Assembly: GCA_963383645.1 (NCBI GenBank)
Contig: OY726560.1
Location: forward strand, 84,106,593-84,170,592
Reading direction: 5' to 3'
Length of the DNA: 64,000 bases
DNA from: Muscardinus avellanarius
Taxonomy: Eukaryota; Chordata; Mammalia; Rodentia; Gliridae
The position numbers and the translations under genes were made by a program. The notes under the pieces were generated by a model that ran no database searches, was not told the origin of the DNA, and saw only the letters and a program-made list of their open reading frames with translations. This document shows, one piece after another, positions 44,021 through 55,400 of the stretch (positions are counted from its first letter, which is position 1; each line of letters begins with the position of its first letter).

Positions 44021-45199
44021 TACTGATTGTCATTCTAATTGGAGTTAGGTGAAATCCTAGTGTAGTTTTAATTTGCATGTCTCTGATTGCTAATAAGGTT
44101 GAACATTTTTTATACATTTATTTTTATCTGAATTTCTTCTGTGAAGTATCTATTTAGTTTACTTACTCATATTTTGATTGGGCTATTTGTTATCTTAGTG
44201 GTAAGTTTCTTGAGTTCTCTGTATATTGTAGACATTAGTACTCTATTAAAGGAGTGTTTTCAAAAATTTTCTCCCATTCTGTCAGACTTTTGTTGATGCT
44301 TTTGATAACTTTATTTGCTGCACAGAAGTTCTTTCAGTTTAATGCTATTCCACGTATTTATCCTCCTTTTATTTTTTTCTGCCTTTGGGATCTTGTTGAG
44401 AAAGTATTCCCCCTGTGCCTATATGTTGAAGTGTTGGACCTATGCCCTCTTCAAGGAGCTGCAAGGTCCCTGGTCTGATTTCCAGGTCTTTGATACATCT
44501 TGAATTGACTCTTTTACAAGGTGAGAAAGTGGAGTTTATTTCTTTTTTTCTGCATATAGCTAAACAGTTTTGCCAACACCATTTTTTGAAGAGGCTATTT
44601 TATTAGTGTATTTTTTGGTCACTTTGTCAAAAATCAAATTGTTGTAAGTGTGTGAATTTGTTTCTAAGTCTTCTATTTCATTCCATTGGTGTATGTGTCT
44701 TTTTTGTGCCAGTACTATGCTTTATTATTATTATGGCTTTGTGGTATAGTTTGAAGCCAGGTATTGTAATGCCTCCTGTATGGTTCTTGTTGCTGAGAAC
44801 TACTTTGGCTATTAAGGGATTTTTGTTGTTTATAATGAATTTGAGAATTGACACTGATTTTTCAGTGAATATAAGGAATGACCTTGGTAACTTAATGGAT
44901 ATTGCATTGAATTTGCCAATAACATTTGAAAGAATGACCATCTTGATGATATTTATTCTGCCTATCCAAGAACAGGAAAGATCTTTCCATCTCTTAAGGT
45001 CTTCTGGATTTCTTTTTGCAGTGTTTTGTAATTTTCTTTATAGAGGTCTTTTACTTCCACAGTTAGGTTTATTCTTAAGTATTTTATTTTTTGTGGGATA
45101 TCCTGAATGAAAGTGTTTTCTGGATTTATTTTTACAGAATTTATGGTTGGCATACCAGAAAGTTTCTGATTTTTTAAGATTTATTTTGTATCCAGACCC

Positions 45200-46100
45200 T
45201 GAGGCTTGTCTTTTCTCACCTATATTGGAGAGTACTAATGGGACCAAATCCATTGTATATGTAGAAGTCCACATTCTCCACAGACAGGGCTGGGTTCACC
45301 TGACCTCTCCCCAGTCCCCATGATTGTGTGGTCTGTGATTATTTCCAGAGGCCCTACTAGTTTTCTGTGCCCTGCAAATTGTAGGCCTCTTTATTTGATT
45401 GTCCCTAGTGGCTGCCTGCTATTCCGTGCCTCTCTTATGTTTGACAGCAAACTCCACCCCAACTTCACCAGAGTGAACCTCAAAGTGTCAAACATTGTGA
45501 GTTTATTGCTTGCTGCTCAAGTCCCTATGACAGTGTGGAATGGTCTCCCTCGAGGATGACTAGTTTACTTACAGTTTTTAAGCATTGTTTTGGATCTCTG
45601 GAGAATGCAGTGAAATCAGCTGCCCCTGCCACAGGTTGTAACCAGTGTCCAGGAAGTAGAATCTCTGTGGAGTGTGGAGCAAGGTGCCAACTGCTTACTA
45701 TGCCAATGAGCTGCCTCCTCTTACTTCACATCAAGTCGTTGGCTCTTTTGCTGGGTGTTTCTAGAGGCTACAGCACCAGCAGTCTTGGTGCAGTAGGCAG
45801 GATGGCACCACCAAGTCCCCTGGGGCTACAGATGTTGGAGGCAGGGAGGTACTTTTCTGTTCTTTGTTCTGTCTTCTAGCTTTTTTCCCCACCAATTCCC
45901 ATTTTTTATTGTCTTGTATAATTTTTTTATGTTTTTTTTCTCTTGTCAAGTCTGTTTTCATGGTGATAAAGATGGAATGTCAGCGGGGTTGAGAATTAAA
46001 AGAAATAATTGAAACATTGAACTTCATAAAATAGAGATAGAATGTCAGCAGGATTGATTTGTGCTGTGTTCCTCTGTCATCATCTTCTTGAAAGTCCCCC
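45200..46100 (-). promoter_or_regulatory. L1 5'UTR with complete 5' end
   Basis: The minus strand starts GGGGGACTTTCAAGAAGATG at the target duplication, as intact L1 promoters do with a G-run plus AGATG-like start. It continues to the deletion junction at 45,199/45,200 (CTCAG|GGTCTGGATAC). Confidence 0.75.
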
Positions 46101-46114
46101 AAAGTTGATGTTTT

Positions 46115-47427
46115 AAGACAGCTTGAAAATAAAAATTATGCCAATATATAGTTAATGATGATTCTTAGTAGTTGCTAATGTTTATGAATATTTGCTCAAT
46201 GAGACAGTAAGTTGTAATTATTAGGTCTTCTGTTACCACAAGGCTCTGTCTTCATATTTTCTTCAACTAAGCTTATAACATTGTCTTGATGAAAGACTAC
46301 AGCTTTTTCAGATTACTCAGTAGAAAATTATGCTCTCAATTTTTTACATTTTTTTCTTCTTCTTCACCTTATACATTTTCCTCCAAGCAGTTAAATAATT
46401 GATGAATGAGAGTGTCATTTTCTGTTATCACATCTCACACCTCATCTTGTGAGATGGAGTAAGAGGTCTTTGCTGCATAAGAGATTGTGAAGTTGTCCAC
46501 ATATATTCTTGGCATGGCTATTTTATGTTCTTCTTTGTGTTTCCTTTGTATTAGAGTTAACAAGTTAGTGAGAAATCACCAAATAAATAATAAAATAATG
46601 TGTTTTTAAAATTATATTATAATAATATTTCAATAAATTAGATATAAAAATTGCTTATATTCCAACTGAAACAGGGTGCTAGAAATCCTTTTTTGTGAAC
46701 AAGTGTGTTTTATATCTCAATGTGGTGCTGATATAATTGCATATTTTTATCAAAATTCATCAAGTACTTTTGACAAAGGTGGGTTTTATTGCATGTAAAT
46801 TATACCTTAATAAACTTGATATATATTCCTTGACTCTTATTTTATTCCATTTATAAGGAATTAATACAGATGTATTTTAGACTTAAAGGTAAAAGTTAGA
46901 ACCACACAGCTTTTCAAAGAAAACATAGATAATACTTTTTTAATCTCAGTGTAGGTAGATCCAATGCACTAGAATTAAAAGAAATAATTGATACATTGGA
47001 TTTCATAAAATTTCAAGTCTGTGATTATAACATTGAGAAGGTGAATACACAGGCTACATATGGTAAAAATATTTAAATATGTTAAAGAGTTCATGCTTGG
47101 AACATGTTAATAACTTCTACAAATTAGCAATAAAAAGTAAACCTCCCCAAATTAACAAAAATACAGACATTTCATAAAAAATAACATTCCAGTATTTTAA
47201 TAAGTAATAAAAAGAAATAGGCTAGTATCTACCAAGAGCAACATGGATTAATTTTAAAAATATTCTCTGATGAAAAAGTAAGTCCTGTACAATATACTTA
47301 ATTGTTCTCTATTATCAAATAAAACAGAGACAAAAACAAGTCTGTGGGAATACAAATCAGAAATGTGTGCATGAAGGCCTGCATATGTGTTTGTATGTGC
47401 ATGCAAATGTGTGTGTGTGTTGAAGTG

Positions 47428-47428
<1 letters not shown>
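46115..47428. other. Unique AT-rich intergenic sequence
   Basis: No gene or nameable repeat seen. Confidence 0.5.
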
Positions 47429-47517
<89 letters not shown>

Positions 47518-47527
47518 TGAATGAATG
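47429..47527. repeat. (AC)n(AT)n(GAAT)n compound microsatellite
   Basis: About 21 AC units, about 22 AT units, then three GAAT units, leading directly into an antisense SINE. The alternating purine-pyrimidine tract could form Z-DNA or cruciforms. Confidence 0.97.
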
Positions 47528-47921
47528 ATTGGGGCCTGTGGCATTCTACCTTCAAGCTATACCCACAGCCCTATTTTTTTTTTTTTTTGGTGGTGGTACT
47601 GGGGTTCCTGGAAGCCCTTCTACCTCTGGGCTACACTCCCAGACCTATTTTTATATTTTTATTTAGAAACAGGGTCTCCTAAGCCAGCGCGTGCGGCTGG
47701 CTTCGAACCTGCGCGATCCTCCTGTCTCCGCCTCCCAAGCTCGGGGATTACAAGCGTGCGCCACCACGCCCTGCTCACAGCCCTATTTTTTATTCTTTAT
47801 TTTGAAACAGGGTCTTACTAAGTTTTGGAGGGTTTTACTAAGTAGCTGACCATTAACTTGTGATCCTCTTGTCTCAGCCTCCCAAGTACTAAGATTACAT
47901 GCATGTACCACCATACCCAGC
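47528..47921 (-). mobile_element. B1-dID SINE (older subtype) split by a younger one
   Basis: Outer arms 47,528-47,579 (ID-like half) and 47,776-47,921 (spacer TTACTAAGT...TTTACTAAGTAGCTG and B1 half ending CACCATACCCAGC). Its 3' tail side is the compound microsatellite. Confidence 0.9.
47580..47775 (-). mobile_element. B1-dID SINE (young subtype) nested in an older B1-dID
   Basis: GGTACTGGGGTTCCTGGAAG, the AGCCAGCGCGTGCGGCTGGCTT stem and the B1 end CACCACGCCCTGC. A perfect 16-bp target duplication CACAGCCCTATTTTTT lies at 47,564-47,579 and 47,776-47,791. This gives direct relative dating of the two subtypes. Confidence 0.96.
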
Positions 47922-48689
47922 ACAAATTCATGTTTTAAAACAAAATAAACTAAGCTGTACTTTCAACAAACCTCAAGTATCTTTCCTTAAAAGGAATTGG
48001 AAGACCATGTTAGTAGTATCTCAGACATGGAATGTTTCATTAGTAGATAGAGGGCTGTGGATGAATGGGCTATGTACTCTCAGGAATCCACCCTTTCAGT
48101 CAGTCTCTGTATATGGTTGGAGAAAAATCACTACAATTTGATAGCAACTGTAATAATTTTTTTTTCTGTCTAAACACGCACTTAATGAAAAGAGAATACA
48201 GAGAAGCAAAATTTATCTGCCTCAAACTCTCTCCAATGAAAAGCCCTGTTCCCAGATTCTCTGCCAACTTTTTCAGTGTTAAGTGAAGTTAAATTTTCCT
48301 GGAACTAAAAGTAGGAATCTGGCCAATCATCTCTTCCAGATTGCTCATACTATCTAAGAACAAAAACATAGTGATTTTCTTGCCTGAAGTAAACATGGAA
48401 AAGACTTGCTTAGGACCAGACACCAAAGAGATTTTTCACTGAATAAAAACCTAAAAATATTTTTATGTTGAATGTGCTAAAATATTCTTTTGGCTTCATG
48501 AATTTACAAACTGCAAACTTAGCAGCTTTTTAGACAGCAGAAGGGAAGTCTACTCATTCTCACACTCTTCTAAATTTGGTCTGGTCTGTAGATAAATTTA
48601 CTCTTATAGATGCATGACCATAGATGTTATGATCACCCATTTGCTAGTTAAAAGGGAACAGGTCCAGGCCCTTAGCTAAGTATTTTCCA
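47922..48689. other. Unique intergenic sequence
   Basis: The open frame of 80 codons at 47,899-48,141 has no recognisable domain. Nothing else seen. Confidence 0.5.
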
Positions 48690-48845
48690 CTTGTGATCAT
48701 ATATAGTTCATGACTAATTTATGGTGCTAAGTATTATTATCATTCTCATTTTACAAATAAAAAAATAAAGCCAAGAGAGACAAAGTAATATCCTTATGGT
48801 CATATAGCTTAGCTAAATGATGAAGTCTCTTGTCACTCTATCTGT
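48690..48845 (-). repeat. MIR remnant, antisense
   Basis: TATTATTATCATTCTCATTTTACAAATAA, ..AGAGAGACAAAGTAAT.., ..GGTCATATAGCTTAGCTAAATG: the conserved antisense MIR core order. Confidence 0.7.
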
Positions 48846-49164
48846 GTATGTTGCTTTATATTCTACTTTATCTTTACCTCTCCCACCCTACACATAGTGT
48901 TATATTTTTCACTTAAAAGCTTCTAAAGGCACTTTTATGTGCTCTGCTTGATGAGGCACTTATTTGCTTCTTTGATTTCCTTCTAGCCATATTCTTTAAA
49001 AAAGTTGGAAAGTTCACCATGAAAATGTGGAGCTATTCATATCTCTACTTTTTTTTTTCCCGTAATACTCTGCAGGCATATTTCCACTCCCTGTGTTCCA
49101 CTGAAACTGCTCTTAGCAAGCCATCAACTGTCTTCTTCAGCCAAATCCAGCTTGAGGTATGTAC
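48846..49164. other. Unique intergenic sequence
   Basis: Nothing recognisable. Confidence 0.45.
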
Positions 49165-49900
49165 ATATGTATGTGTATTATTAGTGCATTGCACTTATAC
49201 ATTATAGTGAGATTTGATGTGAAACAAACACACATGCACATAGCATTTGGTGTATTTTCTTTTATATCTCACCTTGCTCTCTCTTCTCCCTCCCCACATG
49301 ATAGTAAAATTTGTTTTAATACTTCACATATTGCCATAGTATTATATAAACTGCTTTCTTCAATTCTTCATCTTCGCTTCCCTATCTCCTTTCACTACTG
49401 TGTTGCTAGTAAGGTTAAACATTTTTTTCATATATTTATTGGTCATTTGTATTTATTTTTTGAGAACTGTCTATTCAGTTCTATTTTTATTTTTAGTGTT
49501 ATTGTAGCTTATTTCAGTGTTAGGAGTTTTAAGTTTTTATATATTCTAGATATTTGTCTAGCTACTCAGAGATGTAGCTAACAAAGATTTATCCCATTCT
49601 GTAGCCTCTCTCTTTAGCCAGAACAATTTTGAGCAATAAAAACCACACTGGAGGCATCAAAATACATAATTTCAAATTATACTACAGATCCATAATAACA
49701 ATAAAAGCATGGTATTGATAAAAAGAAACAGATACAGAAACCAATGGAATAGGACAGAAGACACAGAAACAGATGTGAACATTTAGAGCCAGTTGAATTT
49801 TGACAAACGACCAAACAACATACTGGAGAAAAGACAGCCTCTTCAACTGATGGTGCTGAGAAAACTAAATAACCAGATGAAGATGAATAAAATTAGATCT
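49165..49900 (-). mobile_element. L1 with 5' inversion (twin-primed), antisense
   Basis: 49,165-49,612 is antisense L1 3' sequence, decayed. 49,613-49,900 is sense ORF2 sequence (TTGAGCAATAAAAACCACAC..., ..AGAAAAGACAGCCTC..) that lies just upstream in ORF2. For a minus-strand element this is the expected layout of an inverted 5' segment. Confidence 0.75.
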
Positions 49901-49978
49901 TTAGGACAAGATCTGTCCATCACCCCTTCCTGTCCCTATCTCTGTCTCTTTATGTCTCTCTCCTCTCCCCTTCCTCTC

Positions 49979-50091
49979 TCCTCCTCCTCCTCCTCCTCCT
50001 CTCCTCCTCCTCCTCCTCCTCCTCCTCCTCCTCCTCCTCCTCCTCCTCCTCCTCCTTCTTCTTCTTCTTCTTCTTCTTCTTCTTCTTCTTC

Positions 50092-50180
<89 letters not shown>
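49979..50180. repeat. Compound (CTC)n(TTC)n(CT)n(CA)n microsatellite, 200 bp
   Basis: (CTC)n at 49,981-50,055 with one interruption, (TTC)n at 50,056-50,093, (CT)n at 50,094-50,148 and (CA)n at 50,149-50,180. About 170 bp is pure polypyrimidine on the + strand. It produces spurious Ser/Pro and Glu/Arg ORFs. Confidence 0.98.
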
Positions 50181-50185
<5 letters not shown>

Positions 50186-51177
50186 AAAATATAGACCAGC
50201 TGTGGGACTGAATCTCTACAATCATAAGCTTGAAAAAGGCTTTCCTCCTCTTAGTTGTTCTTGTTAAGTACTTTGGCCATAGTGATGAAAAAGCTAACTA
50301 ATACAACTGCCATGTCATGGTTCTCTCCAAATTGATAAAATCCCCTTTTAATGGTTCCCCTCTTCTTGTTAATCTCTGCCTAATGGTATGATCCAAAATA
50401 TACTCATAAAACACCCCCCTCTCTCTGTTATTTACTTAAGTAATTTTCCCTGTTCATCTACAAATACCACCTATTTGTCGGCCAGTTTCAAAGTTATATC
50501 TTCTCCCATAAGTTTCTAACAAATGCTTTATACAAATGTCTAACCAACAGTTTGATACATTTTGAATTTAATTGTAAATGGAGCTCTTAATTCTGCTTCC
50601 TTTCTGCCACCAGCCTAATCTTCTCATTTAATTTTATCACCACTGAATCGCATGTCAGAGAGTATATAGAATAATCTTTGATGCCTTCTTATTTTTACTC
50701 CTGCCAGATAAACTGAACTCACTGGCCAGTCCTACATCCAGATTCTGTCCTAATTGACCTATGCTCCTTATGCTTATCTCTTACCTCAACTTCTGTCTTT
50801 CCCTGTCTCTGCTTTTCACCATGTTTATTTTTACACTGCAGCCAGAATTTTTTAATGTGAACAGATTTTGTTGAATAAATTACATTGATCCTGTATTTGA
50901 AATACTCCAGTGTTCCTCCACATATTAAAATCTAGATTCATCACTCTAACTCACCTGTTTCAGCAAGCTGTTCAAACACCATCTCTCCTATCCATTTTCT
51001 GAATTCAGGACTCTGCCATCAGACTCTTTTTTTATTCTTAGAATAGAGCTGGTTTAATCCTGCTTCATGGTTTTTATGCTGATTTATTTACCTAGAATCC
51101 TCTCTTTTCCACTTATGTCTGTATTAAAATTCTCCTTCTCTTTCCCTTGTCTTTTCCTTTCTCTTGTCTGTTGTACA
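50181..51177. other. Unique intergenic sequence
   Basis: No gene seen. Confidence 0.5.
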
Positions 51178-51335
51178 ACCCCCCCCTCCAAACACGTACA
51201 TGCTAGGCAAGGGATTACCAATAAGTTACATCCCAATCTCAATTTGAGACAGTACCTCATTAAGTTGCCCCAAATGGGCTTGAACTCTGCCACCAAAATA
51301 GATTGAATTACAGGGATAGACCACATCATCCTGCT
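51178..51335 (-). mobile_element. B1-ID SINE with a fuller ID-like half, antisense
   Basis: Contains GTACATGCTAGGCAAGGGAT..AAGTTACATCCCAATCTC, an ID-like half without the deletion typical of the other copies, followed by the B1 half. Old and diverged. Confidence 0.75.
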
Positions 51336-51647
51336 AAAATATCATCTTTACCTAGAGGCATTGCACACTTTCTAAAATACTTAATAATAGCTCTTTAGCT
51401 ATATGTAGTCCTGCTTTTGCTTTTATGAGGCAATTTCTAGTATGAACTCACTTTATATATGGTCTGCTTGATTTCTGTCTGTCTGACTTATGATCTGCTT
51501 AGATGTGGACTCTTAAAGGTGAACAGAACCTATCTTTATTACATCCACCTTCTAAATTCCTAAGCCAGAAAAATATTCACTACATGATTAACTTTAAAAC
51601 ATATTATCTTAATGACTGCACCAAAGTGATATTTTTAGACCTTTGTG

Positions 51648-52215
51648 CTAGTCTGTTAGGGCTTCTATTTTAAAAACTGCCATAAATTATGCTGAAGTTT
51701 GTTGTTTTATGTTTCTAGAGGCTTGAGGTGCCAACTGGGTTTTGTTCTTTGCAAAGCATTTTGGGAGGTCTTTCCTAACCTCTCAATCTTTATGGTACAA
51801 TCTCCCCATGTCCTTTTTTTATCATCATCCCTTGGTCTTCCCTGTGTACATGTCTGTTTCTGTGTCTAAAATTACCCTTTATCCAGGCATTGTGGCACAT
51901 GTCTGTAATCCGAGAACTTGAAAGGCTTGGACAGGAGGATTCCAGGTTTGAGGACCACCTCAGCAGGTAGTGAGATTTTTATCAACCTAGTGAAACACTG
52001 TTTCAAAATAAAATATAAAATAGGTCTTGAGGTGTATCTTGTAAGTATAAAGCCCCTAGGTTCAACCCCCAGTATCAAAAATAATGCTGTTTGTTATAAG
52101 GACATGGGCATATTGGATTAGGACCTTAAGAAACCTAATAAACCTAATGACTTTGTTTTAATGTGATTACCTCTGTAAAGACCCAAATTCTATATAAGGT
52201 CACTGTCATGGCACA
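51648..52215 (+). repeat. MLT1-like (MaLR) LTR, split by a SINE
   Basis: Left arm CTAGTCTGTTAGGGCTTCTA ... CTGTGTACATGTCTGTTTCTGTGTC. Right arm ATAAGGACATGGGCATATTGGATTAGGACC ... GTGATTACCTCTGTAAAGACCC ... ATAAGGTCACTG. This order is that of MLT1 LTRs. A possible last piece (TCACATTCTGAGGTAGTGGGGTTTAAGAA) lies at 52,867-52,895. Confidence 0.75.
51892..52081 (+). mobile_element. B1-dID SINE, sense, nested in the MLT1-like LTR
   Basis: CCAGGCATTGTGGCACATGT..., the ACCTCAGCAGGTAGTGAGA spacer, and the shortened ID half ending CAACCCCCAGTATC. Diverged. Confidence 0.88.
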
Positions 52216-52866
52216 GACATAGGATGGAAAATAATTTTTAAGTCAAAGAGTAGATATATAGATAGAGATTGATTTAGGAAACTAAGAAATACACATTAAA
52301 GGGAGAACGTGGGCCATCTGCAAAGTAAGAGAGACACCTGGGGAAGCATGGCTCTTCTTTTATAGGAAACTTTGTAAATGGTGAGCATGAGAAGTACCTG
52401 ATATGGTGTCAGCCCAATGAGTTCAATACCTTTGATTGTGGAACACAGATGGTGATGGTGGTCTATTTTTTCTCAAAATCTTCAGGTTGACATTTTATAG
52501 TTGATGGATAGCACGTGGACAGGACCCATATCATTGGGCTTTGCACAATCTCTCTCTCTCGATTTCTTTTTATCTGTCTAAAAATACATTATATGAGATA
52601 ACAAAGCTTGTAGGCACTAATTAATTGGACTTACAGTACTCTTAGCTTTGCTAGGTCTTTTAAGAATTCAAGCATGGAGGAAAACAGGCCTTCAAAATGA
52701 AGGGAGAGGTGATGATGTCATTTTTAGAGTTAAAGTTACAATCTCTCTTTTCTTCCTTGTTTGTCTCCTTACTACCTATTTTTTATTCCTTTTATCCTAT
52801 ATTATTATCATACTAATGCCTGACACACAGTTCTCATTTATCCTTGCATAGCGAAGGCACCACAGT
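52216..52866. other. Unique intergenic sequence
   Basis: Sits between two apparent pieces of one MLT1-like LTR, so it may itself be an inserted element that I cannot name. Confidence 0.4.
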
Positions 52867-52895
52867 CACATTCTGAGGTAGTGGGGTTTAAGAAT

Positions 52896-53050
52896 TGGGA
52901 GGTAGAGATGGGAAGATCATGATTCTCAGCCAGTCTCAGCAACCCAGTGAGGTTCTTTGGAATTTAGTGATATCCTCTTTCAAAATAAAGAATAAAAATA
53001 GGGCTTGGGGTATAACTCAGAGGTCTAATACTCCAGTACCACAAAAAAAA
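52896..53050 (+). mobile_element. B1-dID SINE, 5'-truncated, sense
   Basis: TTGGGAGGTAGAGATGGGAAGATC..., ..CTCAGCAACCCAGTGAGG.., ID-like half ..ATAACTCAGAGGTCTAATACTCCAGTACC and an A-tail. The first part of B1 is missing. Confidence 0.88.
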
Positions 53051-53287
53051 TTTTATGTTAGTAATACCAGCTAATGTGTCCATATAAATTTATTTTAGAT
53101 ATACAGAGAGTATGATTCTCTTTCTCAAGTTCTCTCACCAATAACAAGAAATTGTAAACTCATGTGTATAAAAAAATGAGATTACAATATACTCATTTTA
53201 TGTTATACCATATTATGAATGATTTTCTCTTTTTCAAACATTTTGTTCTCTAGCCAGATTTCTGAGACTTTATGCAAAGGCTTTAAG

Positions 53288-53288
53288 T

Positions 53289-53327
<39 letters not shown>

Positions 53328-55400
53328 TTTTTGGTGCATTGTAATCTTACATTTTAATAGAGTACAAGATGGTAGAGGCACACATGCACACATCACTCAT
53401 TTAGCCCTTCCCCACTTCCCACCCCATTCCCTCTCTGCTCCCTCCTTCTCAGGTTCAGCTAAGTGATTGACCTAGATATGTTTGTGATATGAATGTTTAT
53501 TATGTGCATTAGGGAGTTTCCTTCTTCCCCCTGCCATAATCCTCAGCTATGTCACCTTATTTGTTCATCTAAAGCTTCTTTTTTTTTCTAGAGCTCCTCC
53601 TATGACACATTTTCTCCCTAGCTTCCTTATATTAGAAAGAGCATTAGATTTTTTACTTTTTGTAACCAACTAATCTCACTTAGCATAACATTCTTTAGTT
53701 CCATCTGTTTTCCTGCAAATGACATAATTTGTTCTTCGTTATGGTTGATAAACCTTTGTTGTGTATATATCTCATAGTTTGTAATCCATGCATATGTTGA
53801 TGGACATCTTGGCTGTTTCCATAGTTTGACAATTGTTATTGTGTGGCTATAAACATAGACACACATGCATTAGTTTGGTAGTTTAGTTTCCATCCGTTAA
53901 GGTAGATACCCAGAAGTGGTATTGCTGAATAATGTGGTAGGTTCATTGGAATCCTTCTGAGGATCTCCCATACAGTTTTCCAAAGTGGTTGCACTAATTT
54001 ACAATACCACCAACAATATATGAGAGTTCCAAGTTCTCCACATCCTCACCAGCATTTGTTGTTTGTGTTTTGAGTGATTTCCATTGTACTTGGAGTTAGG
54101 TGAAATCTGAGGATAGTTTTTATTTGCATGTCTCTGGTTGCTAATGATGTTGAACATTTTTTATCCATTTATTGGCCATTTGTATTTCTTCTTTTGTGAA
54201 GTGCCTATTTAGTTAATTTGCCCTCTTTTTGATTGTGTTATCTGTTTTCTTTGTGGTAAGTATTTTGAGTTCTCTGTATATTCTTGTTATTAGTCTTCTA
54301 TCAAAGGAGTCACTGAAAAAAACTTCAGTTTTGTTGAGTCTCTTTTGAGGTTCTTGATAGTTTTTTGTTTGTTTTTTGTTTGTTTGTTTTTCTGCACAGA
54401 AGCTCTTCAGTTTAATACTATCCCACATATTGATCCTCCTTGTAATTGCTTGTGGCTTTGGGGTCTTGTTGAGAAAGTTTTTATCCATGCCTATGTATTG
54501 AAGTGTTGGACCTATGCCCTTTTCAAGGAGCTTCAAGGTCTCTGGTCTGATTTCCAAGTCCTTGAACCATCTTGAATTGACTCTTGTGCAGGGTGAGAAA
54601 TTGAGGTCTTTTTCCATTTTTATGCACATGGTTAACCAGTTTTGCAAACACCATTTTTGTATCTTTTTTCCACTGTGTAATTTTGGCCCCTTTGTAAAAA
54701 TTAAAATAGTTTTAGGTGTGTGGATTTGTTCCTAAGATTTCTATTCTGCTCCATTGGTCTATATGTCTGTTTTTGTGCCAATACCATGCTGTTTTTTAAA
54801 AGGCTGCCATTTCTGTGTCTGTGAGGAATGGCCTGGATAATTTAATAGATATTCCACTGAATCTGTAGATCACTTTGGGAAGAATGGCAATTTTTATTAT
54901 ACTTATTCTGTCTATCCAAGAGCATGGAAGTCTTTTCATCTCCATAGGTCTGATTTAATTTCTTTTTCAATGTTTTATAATTTTTCTTGTAGAGGTCTTT
55001 TACCTTCTTGATTATATTTATTTGTAAGTATTTTTTGTGGGATATCATGAGTGAAAGTGTTTCTTGGAATTATTTTCAGTGAATTTATAACTTCTTTTCT
55101 TTCTTTTTTTTTATGGTATTGGGAATGGAATACAGGGGCATTCTACCTCCAAGCTACACCCTTAGCCCTATTTTTAAGTCTTTATTTTTTGAAACGGGAT
55201 CTCTCTGAGTTACAAATGGTCTTGCTAAGTAGCTCAGTCTGTCCATAAACCACTCTCCTCTGGTCTTGGCCTCCCAAATGCTGGGATTACAAGTGTGTTC
55301 TGCCATCCCCGGGTTGAATTTATGATTTACATACAGAAAAGTTTCTTATTTTTTAAGATTGATTTTATAACAAGACACTGCTGAATTTGTTGGTGAAGTA
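53288..55400 (-). mobile_element. L1 LINE 3' half, antisense, with (TTTA)n tail
   Basis: (TTTA)n at 53,288-53,332 is the tail. Then follow the 3'UTR (GGTGCATTGTAATCTTACATTT), the ORF2 C-terminal part (53,627-53,866, 54,213-54,647, 54,842-55,048; all broken) and an end near 55,400. A SINE is nested at 55,101-55,313. 5'-truncated within ORF2. Confidence 0.92.
55101..55313 (-). mobile_element. B1-dID SINE (older subtype), antisense
   Basis: T-rich tail, ATGGTATTGGGAATGGAATACAGG..., the CTGAGTTACAAATGGTCTTGCTAAGTAGCTCAG spacer and the B1 end CTGCCATCCCCGGG. Flanked by TGAATTTATAACTT / TGAATTTATGATTT. Confidence 0.9.

Larger units (their letters stand above)
36809..46100 (-). mobile_element. L1 LINE with intact 5' end and large internal deletion, antisense
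   Basis: The target duplication AAACTTGATGTTTT (36,795-36,808) / AAAGTTGATGTTTT (46,101-46,114) bounds it. On the minus strand it begins GGGGGACTTTCAAGAAGATG, a plausible complete L1 5' end, and has about 0.9 kb of 5'UTR to 45,200. It then jumps directly into ORF2 C-terminal sequence (from 45,199) and runs to the 3'UTR. ORF1 and most of ORF2, about 3.5 kb, are missing. Later insertions are the provirus (37,486-43,692) and a SINE (43,812-44,020); without them the copy is about 2.9 kb. Confidence 0.88.

Noticed and set aside
47254..47555. Tyr-Ile/Cys-Val repeat ORFs
   Set aside because: Translations of the (AC)n(AT)n microsatellite.
49793..50194. Poly-Pro/poly-Ser ORF and its Glu/Arg/Gly-rich shadows
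   Set aside because: Translation of the compound microsatellite.
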